From Lanius collurio (Eukaryota > Chordata > Aves > Passeriformes > Laniidae): 64,000 bases of DNA. Position 1 is the stretch's first letter. Each line of letters starts with the position of its first letter. Where the stretch lies: positions 25,003,100 through 25,067,099 of the forward strand of contig JACBWW010000007.1 in the NCBI GenBank assembly GCA_020086605.1, in the 5' to 3' direction. Below the pieces are notes generated by a model, which was given only the letters and a program-made list of their open reading frames with translations, was not told the origin of the DNA and searched no databases. Both the position numbers and the translations under genes were made by a program. Shown here piece by piece: positions 26,140 to 37,600 of the stretch.

Positions 26140-26193
26140 AGGAGAGGAGAGGAGAGGAGAGGAGAGGAGAGGAGAGGAGAGGAGAGGAGAGGA
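26140..26193. repeat. (GGAGA)n pentanucleotide array, truncated by gap
   Basis: At least ten perfect GGAGA units (26141-26190), cut off on the left by the N-gap. All purine on the plus strand. The left side of the gap (up to 25805) shows no GGAGA units, so the whole left end of the array lies in unsequenced DNA and its true length is unknown. The Glu/Arg/Gly-rich and Ser/Leu/Pro-rich frames across it are artefacts. Confidence 0.97.
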
Positions 26194-28049
26194 AATATTT
26201 TTGGTGAATAAGCTCCCTTGAGCATTCACTTAGTCAAGGACCAAAGACACAGTGCAAGGCTTTGGATGTGCAACCAAGTGTGGGAAGAGAGGTCCAGAAA
26301 ACCTACATCAGATTGGCTGCCACCTGAGAAAAATGGGACAATTTGCTCATGGAAATGCTTTTATCTCTTCAATAAATACAAAAAAATCTGTACATCTGTC
26401 TTAGGCTGGCCACCGACCTGCCAAACATCTTGAATTAGGTAAAATGAATCCTACCCCTTGAAGTTACACGTTATTGTGGTTATTGCTGAGGTCTGGATCC
26501 AGATTCCTTACAGACACACCAGTGGGAGGAGGGAGAGCTCTTGTGTCCTACTGGGGCTTTGTCTCTCTTCCCTCTTCCAGTTAAAAATCCTGTGTACAAA
26601 CTAATCATGGAGTAACACCTGGTCCACTGCACAGTTAATTAACTTAGAAAGTACTAGGACTATTTACAGTTCGTGACAGACTCAGATCCTTCTTGGCAGA
26701 GAATTGTATGGACCCAGGGAAATATTTTCTGCTCTTCCTTATTAGCAACCATTGGCACAAGGGTTTTTTTGCCAGCAGAAACCAGTCCATGTTTGAACAC
26801 TCTGAGCAGTTCTACTAGTAGAGCTCCAGCTAATTACATTGAGGCCTCAGATCACGTTCCTCAAATAAAAAGAAAAAGCATCAATGCTCTGGGCTATATA
26901 AAGGTCTGTAATTGAAGTAACAACTCACCTGGTGGCAGGGGTTCCTAATACCCACAGAGTCCTATAAAACCATGAGGATGTCAACTATCCCCAGTTTTAC
27001 ACCTGCTTCTGGTGCACTGAACAATTCCTTCCTTGGTTTGTCTCTCAGCTAGATTGCTTTGTGCTGGCTTGGGCACAGACACTCTTAAAAATGCAACCCT
27101 TTTGACTTCCAACAAAACCAATTTAGATGCAATAGTTTTCTGTTAGAATAAGGTTTAGGCAGGTCTAAATATTTCATACCTGTTTGGCTGTCAGGTATTG
27201 TGGTAAGATCTGGTTTAAATCATCAGGAATCCTTCCTGTTATAGTTTCATGTTTAGCTTTGGACAAAGGAATTAGGATTCTTGAACATATGGCCACTTCC
27301 CACTGTGTTCTTGCAGCTCAGATATTTTATCCAGCTGCACGGTCATATGGCTGCTGGCATTGATTATTTGGAATTAGTTTTGTTCTAGTATAAAATTATA
27401 CTGCAAAGTGGGCCCACCTTTCCTTATTAATTTCATAGAACTGTCCACTTTTGAAGGCTCTATTTCCCACCACTCAAGAGAAATGCAGCAGCTTAAAGGA
27501 AAGCTTATTTCTGCTGTACCACCAGGATGAGATGAGGGTATATAGATTTCATCCTTTAGACTTCCAAGATTCCCTGAACTCCTCATTATGTCCAGCACCT
27601 ATTTCTATAGCAAAAACTGTTGAGATTTGCTATTTGAGGCTATATACTCTGCCACTTTGCCATTTCTTTTGTTCACCAGAATAACATTAACAGCAGTAAG
27701 CAAAAATCACTGGAGGACTGTGTTCTTGCATTGGACCCAGGGAGGGATGGAAAGACATTGTGGTGGGTTGATAATGATATAGACATGATTATTCTTTCTT
27801 GCACTGGTGAGGTAAAACAGGCAGGTGAGTTCTGCTCACCTGAACAGCTGGGATATCAACAGCCCATAGCAGAAGAGGTGACAATCATTGAGGCATGAAA
27901 AATACACTTCTTGTGGCATCCCTTGCCTTTTAACTTTACTGGGTAGAGTCTTGCATCAAAGTGATCTGTGGAAGAGGCATGTGTGGAAGGGCAGCTAAAT
28001 CCCAAATAAATTGCCAATTGCAATGGCATCTTCTATGGACAATGCAAAG
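26194..28049. other. Non-coding DNA, no recognised gene
   Basis: Unique-looking sequence. Frames are at most 80 codons and no repeat, RNA gene or convincing exon was seen. Confidence 0.6.
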
Positions 28050-28104
28050 GGGCTGTATTAACTAGGACAAGTAGTTAATACAACCTAAGTGATTCTATGA
28101 TTCT
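28050..28104 (+). mobile_element. CR1 LINE terminal fragment (3' tail)
   Basis: The last 30 bases, CAACCTAAGTGATTCTATGA plus ATTCT-like tail, match the usual end of the CR1 3' UTR on the plus strand, including two GATTCTATG-type terminal units (28091-28104). The 25 bases upstream (GGGCTGTATTAACTAGG) fit a diverged CR1 UTR with an internal deletion. Only about 55 bp survive. A chance match to the tail is possible but unlikely, because the CCAACCTAA-like block and the octamer repeat occur together in the right order. Confidence 0.65.
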
Positions 28105-30012
28105 GAATGCTTTGTGGCTTCCTGACATTTTAGCAGGATTGCAGGACCAGAATCTCCTTGAATATCCAGGGCAAATATTGCTTGTTCTGATCAGCTGGTG
28201 GCTAAGGCACTGTGGGGTGCTTTGTTGTACAAGATGTAAAAGAAGTCAGCAGCAGTGGCTGCTGCAATAATTTGAATCAGTCTTGGAATCAGACGATGGA
28301 GGAAAAGATACCCCCAAATGTTTATATGACAAGTAACATTTTACCAGGGACATTTCTACAGTTTGGCTCCCTCCACTTCTGCATTGCTCCCCAATACTCG
28401 CCAGATCCAGCTGCAGTCTGTAGCATTTTGTTATGAGAGTAAGTTCACTGCTGCACACCAGCAACAGTTGATGGCTGTTCCCTCTGCAAGATGCTGCAAG
28501 AGGTGTCAAATGGGGTAACAACTCCTCCAGCATCTGGATGGCACGGGTGGTATGACAAGGCAAGTCCTAAATCTTCCTCCTTTTACACCCAGACATTGCT
28601 GAGGAAATGCCAGAGCAAAGTCTGTTTCGCTCTGTATTCACAGATATGTTTTGTCATAAAAAAGCTCAAGGTTTCGAGGTCCTGGTCTTTGTCCATGTGA
28701 CATCCCAAAGCTAGTGTGTACTTTGCCAGTAAAATGTTTTCTTCATCTATTTACAAGGCAGGAGACACAAACTTTTTAAAGGTATTTTGCTTACAATGAA
28801 AATCAACTTTTTCCTAGTTTTATCTATTCCTCGTGTTGAAAAACCTTTACAGCTGTAATGGGCATTCTGTTTAGTACGAGGCAACCTATAAATAAACGTG
28901 CAGTTAATGATGTTCATTTCAGTTCTTTTCACCATGCAGATAAAGTATGTATTATTCAAAAAGAAAGTCATCTTTCATTATGGTGACATAAATAAAAACA
29001 CAAGGGAACACACTGCTCTACCAAACCCCAGAACCTAGGCAGCCAGTTCTGTGGAAGGTTTTTGTTTCAGATTTTAAAGGACTAAATATTTCAACTAAAC
29101 CTCCGGCTGAAGTTTGTATATTTACATAATTCTTTTTTTTTTTCTTTCCCTTGGAGCCTGACCCTGTTTCCTGAGGCTTGAGTGAGGGACTGGCTTGCTT
29201 TTCCTAGCTTTTGAAAGGCATGTATTTGTAGTCCTGATTTCTTGTTAAATGTAAATCAGAGACTCTTAAAGTCAGTTTACACCACTTCAACTTGACAGAA
29301 GATTGTTACTTAAAGATCTTTTGCTCCATCTAGAAATAAGCATTCTTTAAATTACACATTTTTCACTAACAAATCACTTGCACAATACTAACGTTTCCCA
29401 CTCAGATTCCTATCATATGGCTTTGAGACTGCAGCATGCTGAGGTCTTCTTGCTGTATTATTTATGTCTCTCACACATGAATAATAACTCTGCTGACATA
29501 AATTCATCTAATGGAGGCAACTTTATGCCCAATAAATATTGTGAATGCTTGCTGAGTATCACACACAGTAAGAATCTCCTTGTGTACCTCCCACCAAAGG
29601 AGAGGAACTCTCTCCTGCATGGAAATCACTTTAAGTCTGGCTCAGGTTTCAACCAGTCACTATGTGCACTCAAGTGAGTGCAAGCCCTGTCCTGACACAA
29701 ATTGGAAATGAAAGATGTTGACAAAAATTTCAGCTATGTGAGTAATGATTTATGACTGGTTTTGCCCAGGCACCTCAACAATGTTCGTGAATAAAGCATT
29801 GAGGTTTATGGCAGCAAGTAATTCCTCAGAAATACAATTTCAACTTGATTAGAGATTCCTGAGAAAGAAACAGGAAAGGCCAGAACATTTTATGAATCAA
29901 CATGCACCTCAGTTCCCCTTCTTTAAATATCTGTGGCAACATGTAAAATTTAGGTCATGTTTTTAACCATAGGCACCTGCTGGTGGCAGGTTGCCAATCC
30001 ACAGCACTGTTG
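28105..30012. other. Non-coding DNA, no recognised gene
   Basis: Unique-looking sequence. It contains a T-rich run at about 29131-29142 and a perfect 12-bp palindrome TTACAGCTGTAA (28847-28858) with a central E-box. Frames are at most 105 codons, without recognised product. Confidence 0.6.
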
Positions 30013-30064
30013 TCAGTGTAAGAGTTTATACTGCAACCACTTCTGAGAGTCCCATTTTTGCATT
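30013..30064 (+). repeat. 52-bp dispersed repeat, copy A
   Basis: This stretch, starting TCAGTGTAAGAGTTT and containing GAGAGTCCCATTTTTG, recurs at 31578-31629 in the same orientation with about 7 mismatches in 52. Similarity begins and ends abruptly in both copies. I do not recognise the family. Candidates are a fragment of an old LTR or DNA transposon. Strand is given relative to copy B only. Confidence 0.7.
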
Positions 30065-31577
30065 GGAACCCAACATGATGTCTGAATATGAAACACGATG
30101 ATCCTGTAAACTCCATGAATTTTCTCTGTTCTGGACTGTCTTATATAGTGAATCTTTTGTTAAATGATGGTATGGTAGAGAAGAGAAGGCCTGTTGTTGA
30201 CACATGTTACGTGATACCAAAAAGGTCTTGTAAGTATTCCTAAGATATCGCTCTCTTTCTGAAAAGAAAAACAAAATTTTTCAGAAAATGAAATGCAATT
30301 TTTTAAAATTATTAATATACATTCATGTGCAGTCTTGAAAATATGGTTTGTCCCAGCTTAAGAGCCAAGTGTGTGCTCTTAAATCTTAGCATTTCTGCTG
30401 CTAACATCTGCAATGCCAAACGCCAAAGCCCCACCCTGCAGGATAATTGTCCCCCCAGACGCCCTTTCATTCCAGACATACCCATTCAGATGCTGCTTTC
30501 ACAGTCTTTTAATCAAATCAGTCCTTACAATCTTCCTTTCACATCACCATCCCGTCTGTCGAGCACAAGCAAGCCAATTTTACACTGCAATTGTCTTCTC
30601 ATTTCTGAGCATCACATCAGCCCCATTTTCACTATAAAAAGATAAATCCCTTTTCCAGACTGACATGAAGCTGAGAGAACTTTATATAACCTGCATGTTG
30701 AAGAGGGAAAAGAAGTAGCAATTACAGCAAAACACAGAAGCTCTTGGAAGGAAGAATTTCTTCTGCTTTGCCCTCTGTTTCTACCTTTTTTTGACCCAGT
30801 TTGTAAGTGCAATAAGGCTTTAAAGAACAGTGGCAGTTGTAAGGAAACTAAATACTCTGCAAGTGATCCTGAGGTTCACCTTTAGGAGATGTAGAGCAGA
30901 ATTTGAAAGTAGATCTAAGAGTTTTGGTACTTGGAGCCATTTTTCTTCACTTTGAGCTCTATTTACAAGAACAGGGCTCAGAAAACTTTCTACTACTAAA
31001 AGCAGTAGGGATTTCTTTACAGCCTTCTGACATTTTCATGTGGTGAATGGGGTCCAAACTGGTACAGTGATCCTTGTTCCCAGCTTTGCCACTTTGTCCT
31101 TTGTGAAACAACCCTGAACAGTTTGTTTGTATAATGTGAGCATAAAATGTGGCATGATGTTACTGCAGGTTTGCACACTAGTGGCCAGTGACTTAATCAG
31201 AAACTGGGAACACTAATACTGTGATATATTCCTGCCAAGATGCAGCCTGAAAAACACAGATAAGAGAAATCATATGTGATGGATATGCAAAGAATTTTTT
31301 TAACAATAATAAGCACATAAAAGCTCTCCAACTGGTGCTCTAACAAGGAAAGAGTTGATGAGAAGTGCTAATAGCACTGAAGGAGTGAAATCACTGAGAA
31401 CCTTGTCTGCAAAATAAATTACAAAATAGGTGTCTGTTTTAAGCAGTTTCCAGATCATCTGGGAGTTTGAAAACCTTGACATAAATGACTTTACTGACAT
31501 TGGCAGTTTATCATCTGCTTAACAACACCAACTCTAGTCCTTTGTATTTTAGCAAGTGCAGCTCTTAACATAAAAGA
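30065..31577. other. Non-coding DNA between two copies of the 52-bp repeat
   Basis: About 1.5 kb of unique-looking sequence with no recognised gene. If the two flanking 52-bp repeats belonged to one element, this would be its interior, but no gag/pol-like or transposase-like frame is present here (longest frame 106 codons). Confidence 0.55.
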
Positions 31578-31629
31578 TCAGTGTAAGAGTTTGTACAGTG
31601 ACCACACCTGAGAGTCCCATTTTTGTATT
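31578..31629 (+). repeat. 52-bp dispersed repeat, copy B
   Basis: Second copy of the sequence at 30013-30064, same orientation, about 87% identical by eye. To its right follows a GC-richer segment (31630-31830) that copy A lacks, so this copy may retain more of the parent element or sit next to unrelated DNA. Confidence 0.7.
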
Positions 31630-34600
31630 TTGGCTGCCTGGAATCTGCATGGTCATGCTGCCAACAGATCATTGCTAACAGATCAGCTGCAGGGTGCGGA
31701 GGGGCTGCACAGCCATAGGGAATCGGAGCAGGTGTGTGAAGGACACAGCCATTCCTTCCTGTCTCCAGATGCTCCCTGACCAGCCATGTCCCATGGCTGG
31801 CCAGTAGCCTCAACAGGACTGTGCACAGTGATAATTAAGTGTGAATCTTATACTTCAAACCTATTGCAAATTTGAGTGGACTGTACCATTTTCTCAAAAA
31901 GTTACCGAAGCATAGCTCTTGGTGTACGAGCAGCTCAAGCTGTCTGCCCATGCATGCAATCCCAGGCTCTGCATCTTCTCAGTGCTTTTCCAGTGACCAC
32001 AGACTGGGCTTCACCACATGACTACTGTAGGTTAATACAACTACATCATGTTCAACCAAGCCAGCTGTCACATCAGCTCTCCATTTTCATATAAACAGCC
32101 AACAGTAGTTATTCCCACTTGCAGCACTCACCAGCTAAATCAAATTTTCCTCATATATTTAAACACCGAGATCATTTTGTTGACAGTAGCTGAAGGAAGA
32201 AGCAAACTCTGAATTCTAAAGAAACCTTTTCCTTCAGACAAAAGACATCCTTTTGTTTATGCAGTTCACATTTAAGGCATCTCTAACATATTATCAAATC
32301 TGTGATTCCTCTCCTGGTATGAGCAGCCTATCTCATGTTGTAAGCTGCCTCTTTCACTGCATCCCACATGAGACAGCATTAATTTAAAATTTCACCTCTC
32401 TGCAACAGCACTCAATCATTTCTCTGCATCTGTACAATTTTTACTAATTCAAATTCTATCACTGGAAAGTCAAATGATTTCTTACTAGAGAAATATTAAT
32501 GTTCTGTTTTAACAATGCTGATTGCATTACTGATACTGGAGCTGTGCATAAAGCAAGCATTGTCTGGTTTTTGTCAACCTAAGCATGGTAAACAATAGAC
32601 CAGCTTCAGTTCAAGCAGAGCTATACTAGTAGTCATGTCAATGTTCTGTCTGACCACTGCTAAAATTAATCATAAGCATGCTGCTCAACTAGGTGGATGT
32701 CTCTTAATGTCTTCTGGCAAAAATTTTCCACTTGGTATAAATAATTAAATGTCCAAACAAGGATGTCAGTCTAACTATTCTGTCTCCCAAGTGAGTGCCT
32801 TCCCAAACTAATCTCGCTATTTTTCTTGTGCAATGCAATAGAATTTAATTATTAATGCTAAGCGGAACTGTTTAGCCAGAGGAGATGGCAATAGCGTGCC
32901 TGTCTACGCCCCCTCTATAGCTTGGGAGATCCCATGGGCCCTTTGGAACATGAAGTCTATACATTCCCATTCCTGCTCCTGCATGGGGAAGGTATGGGAA
33001 GAGTATTCACTCTGCATGTGCGGGCTTCCCCACTGCTGCTGGCTTTAAGGTGGCATTACATTCCTTTTATTCTATTCTAAGTTTCTCCACTGGGTCCCAG
33101 AGGCCAAGCAGGCAAGGTTTATTGCTCCCGCTTGTTCTCCAGTTCAGGCTTTGGCAAGGATGGGTATACATGGGTGGAGGCAGCAGCATAGGTACCTCGG
33201 TGGTTTCATGAATGGAAACACAAACCCTGAGAGAACTGACTTGCTTCCTTGTTATCTGCAGCCAAGCAGTGATGCAGGGATGTAAGACATACATCAGACA
33301 TGTGAATCATCCTGGGGATCTGCCCCCTGACTAACTACGCTACTCAAATGTTGACTCCAGTGTGTGTTTTCAACACTGTCTCTATACCATGAGTAGCTAC
33401 CACAGCTCATTTGGGATGTTGAATGAATTGCATTTTGCTTGACAAGTGAGAAAAGAGGAATGTGCCCCATTCTCAAGTATCACTAATCTCACTTACCTAA
33501 CCTGTCATATACAAATATTATCAATAATATTATACTGCATCAGTCTTGGTGCAATAGAACAAAAGTGAATAAAGCAGAACCAGAGGACAGCAGCTGGCTA
33601 TGTAGAGACGTGCAGTAGCAGCATTTTCTGTTTCCATTTAGGTTATATGAACAATGAGTTTATTTTTTAATTTTCTTTGTTCCCTTGGTAGAGGAAGACA
33701 TAAAAAGACAGTAGATGAAATTACCTCAGTCCTTTAATAAATTGGTGTCTTTTTTAACATGATCATTTTTGTGATAGTTTACAAAAAGTCTCAGTACAGG
33801 GCATTTTGGCACTTTGGTGTTAAAAGACATAGGAAAATAACAGGGGATTTTTGTTGGGGTTTTGGTTGTCATTAATTTTTGGGAGATTCTTTTTCTGTTT
33901 TCCTTTTCTCTTTATATTTCCTTTGCCTTTGCCTGCCTGGTTCCTGCTATGTAACCACCACTTCAGGTCTGTTGAATCTATCTAATGAAAATGTTACCAA
34001 TACACAATGTCTCAACATACCCTCTCATAAAAATAGCAAACCTGCCAAGTACAAATCTATAGGGCCAGATTGCAGTCCATCCTGTAAGCTCATTATACTG
34101 TGAAGCAGAGAGGGAGAGATGGAGGGAGCTTTCTCAGGCTAGTCCTCCTTCCCTTATCTTCCTACAAAGGGAAAACAAGGAGTATCTGGTCTGCGTGGAC
34201 CCGGCACAGCGGCGTGGTTGCAGCCCAGCATAAGCAGGTGGCTGGCACGGCTCCCTGCCTCACACACATGATAAGGGATGGGGGAGCCATCATGCCACTG
34301 AACTTTACAGGCTCTTTCTCATAAACACTCCTCAAAGATCTGCCAAAACCAGTCAGTACCTCTTGGTGTTTGGCTGGAGGCTGAGACACTGTGCTCGTGC
34401 CCCAGGGCCATGCTGGTCGCCACAGGAGGCCACAAGCTCTGTGTAGCCCATCCCCCATTTTGCATGGACAGGATGTGCTACTTCAGCCTTAAAGTTCCCA
34501 CCTGCCCTTTTTCTGTGTGGCTTGGCACCCTGCCTTGGATGTGCCTCCTGCAGTGGTTACTGTGAGGGAAGCACACACGATCCATGGGAGTGGACCAGGT

Positions 34601-37600
34601 AGGGAATAAATAGCATGGTTGTCCTGCTCTGTGCTGACAGCAAGGGGCTTGTCCCAAAGACTGAGCTCAGCCAGCACATCTCAAACCTTGCTCACGGGCT
34701 GCACTGGAATGTGACAATGCCAGTAGATGAGGGACAAGTTCAAATCTGTGCCCCTACTCACCATACAATATAGATGCAGTCATGGTACCTCGACGTAAAT
34801 AACATTTAAATAATACAAAGCCAAAGAGCCTGAGCTTGCAGTTTTCTTGCAGATCCTCTTTTCATGTAGCAAACCACAGAGGCAGCAGCTTCTGCACATC
34901 ACTGTGAATAACAGTCTGGAGAAGCAGCCCACACTTCCTCCATACCAGAAACAAGAATGAGCCTAACACTGAGGTTATTTTCTCTTTCCCACCCCATTCA
35001 TTACTAATTTTTCACTACAGGCAAAGATCTGAAAGTCAGTAGCATGTCAACCTTCTTGCTTGCACTGCCCTTCTATGGTGCACATCAGAAGACATGTCGT
35101 TATATCTTGCAAGGCAATACACCCAATACAAGCCTGGCTGGTGCTCCCTGGAGTATCTATAAGGTGGGAAATGCAATTAATTCTAGAAGGAATCCTTCCC
35201 GTTGGCAGGCAGCCAGAGATAGCAGAGCTGTAATAGCTTTTGGGCAGCCACAGCACAGAAATTACAGCCATTCACCAAGGACACTCCCCCTGAGCTTCTG
35301 CTTCCTTGAAGTAATTGCAAATAATATCACTTGGATTCAGATAGCTGGAGGGGAAACTCAGGCACCGATGAGGCATGAAACAGCCTGGTCTGAGACCTAA
35401 AATAATCCTGTGTAAAAATTCACATCTGCCCACAGTTAAAAATAAAAACAAGACCATATCCCCCTCTGCTTTCCATCAATGAATTTCCTTTTGTTCCCCT
35501 TCCCCCACAGCTTTTCTTCCCCTTCCTGCACGGCTGCCTGTGCCCTGCCAGACACCATTCCTCACCTTGCTGCACCTGGAGGCAGAGTGACATCAGTGTG
35601 AGGTCAAAGGGTGGCCCCAGCCTGCCTGCTGACCCCCAGCATGGCTGGTGCCCACTGGTGGCAGAGAAGGTGGCCCCACATACACACAGCCCCACAGCGC
35701 TCTCATCACCTGCAGTTTTGGCTCCTCTGAGCACACATGGTGCCAGCACAAGACATCCCCAGCTGGGGGCATGTCACCTGCTGAGATGGAAGCTGCATGG
35801 CTGCAGAGAGGTGCTGCAGAAACAGCCACCACCTCTGGCCAGGCAATGCATGGGCTCTGCTCAGCAGGTTGGCTGGTGTGACTGCCGCAGACAGCGTGGC
35901 ACCTAGCAGGAGAAAAATCCCAAGCTTCTATTAATCTCCCACCTTCCCATGCCTGAAAGGTCTCATCAGAACAAAAAGACTCAAAACCTTCATATATTTG
36001 TTTCAGTATTCTGAAGTGAACATTGTGGCTAAAATATATGGTGAGAAGCACTCCGGAAGGAGGAGATGCAACAAAATACAACAAGCATTACAGTTAATAA
36101 TGCAAATTCACTGATAGACTAGATTCTGATCCTTTTCTCATGTTAAATAATGGCATACTGCCAAGGAGTAGGATGCAATGTGTCTTGCAAAGAAGAATAC
36201 TGTAAGAAATCCATGATATGACATAAAAAATTAAAAGTCAAAAAAAGCTCCCAGAGGAAGGGAATCACCAAACACCACATGGTCAGCTGGTGTGCATACA
36301 TCTAAGCCTGAGCTAGGTCACAGACAGAAGCAAAACAGTTCATGCCATCAGGGGAGCACTAGCTGTAGTACAATGGGACTCACCTCATTGCCCAATAACT
36401 CATGAGACAATGGAACTAAAATGTGGAATATCCCCTGTAGCTGCAGGCAGCCCTGCTCACCCCAGCACTGGTGCAGCCTTGCTGGGCAAGGTAAGGAAAA
36501 GGTAGAGTGCCCCAAGGGAAACACTTTGTCTCATGCTTTCTGGGTCTGTCCCAAAGCAGAAAGCAAAAGGAATTTCAGTATTATTTCAGTATGAGAGGTT
36601 TTGGTCAAACTACTTCCTTGGCTGCTTAGGAGAGCACATTGTTGCACCTCCCATCCCTGGAACTTCTGAAGCCACCAGGCACACCATGCATTCCCTGCTT
36701 CTACCTCTGCTCTTGCAATGCAATGATACAAAGAAAAAATGTGGTTAAAAGAGCTTATTTGGTATAAGTAAGAAATCACAGGAGACTGTGTGTTACCCAG
36801 TTGGAGTGGGTAACTTAGTCATGAATTTTTTATCTATACTGTTGTGGTGCAAATTCCCTACCTGAGGAGTCCCTCTCAGTGGGCTACCTGAGAGATGCTG
36901 CTCTGCCTCCCTACCCACAAAACCAGGTGGTGGCCTGCTGCCCCATGCTTTGAGCACCTCCCTTAGCACAGAAAGTAAAGCCTTCCTTTACACCAGTCAT
37001 CTGTTCAGTAGCAGATGGCATTCATGACAGGATGCATGGGCACATGTAATGCACATGCTACACATATATCATTGAATACACGTCTCATGGAACAAACCAA
37101 GACCCAAATCTTATTGTGTCATGAAGAGTAAATAGTTCTTGTTAGATATAATATATGGCAAGCACATTTTTCTGCTTCCATTTCTTCACTATACTCAGAT
37201 AGGGCAAAGTGACTTTCAATGAGCTCAAGTTTGCCTTTACAACTTGTGTTTTGCATTCTTGGAGTTCAGTCACCCAGTCTTAACTGCCCCCTCCCTTCCT
37301 TGTACTAAGTGCCAGCTTGTCTATCCTATCCCTCTCACTGAGGCTTCCCAATCACTTCTGCAATCGTTGCTCCTGATCACCCAACACCTGGTTTTGTGCT
37401 GCTTCTGGTAACTTTCCACTCTTTTAAACCACACAGAGAACCTGGAAAAACTGGTTTCTGTAAACTTTAGGTAACCCTTTGTTCTAAGGCTATTTCTAAC
37501 TCAGTGGTAGAACGTGATGGTTTAATGGTCAGGATTGTTCCCAGAAGAGAAGTTAAGGAATATTTATGGAGGAGAGGAGAAAGGAGATTTCAGACTCAGT

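Noticed and set aside
25689..26229. Frames of 139-172 codons on both strands
   Set aside because: They consist mostly of N and of GGAGA repeat translation.
34162..34458. Short similarity between about 34309-34335 and the reverse complement of about 56160-56190
   Set aside because: About 27 bases look alike (CTTTCTC...ACACTCCTC), but the similarity does not extend on either side and needs gaps, so it is probably chance.
35593..36084. 163-codon minus-strand frame as a gene
   Set aside because: It lies in a GC-richer patch where several overlapping frames on both strands are open. No domain or splice context supports it.
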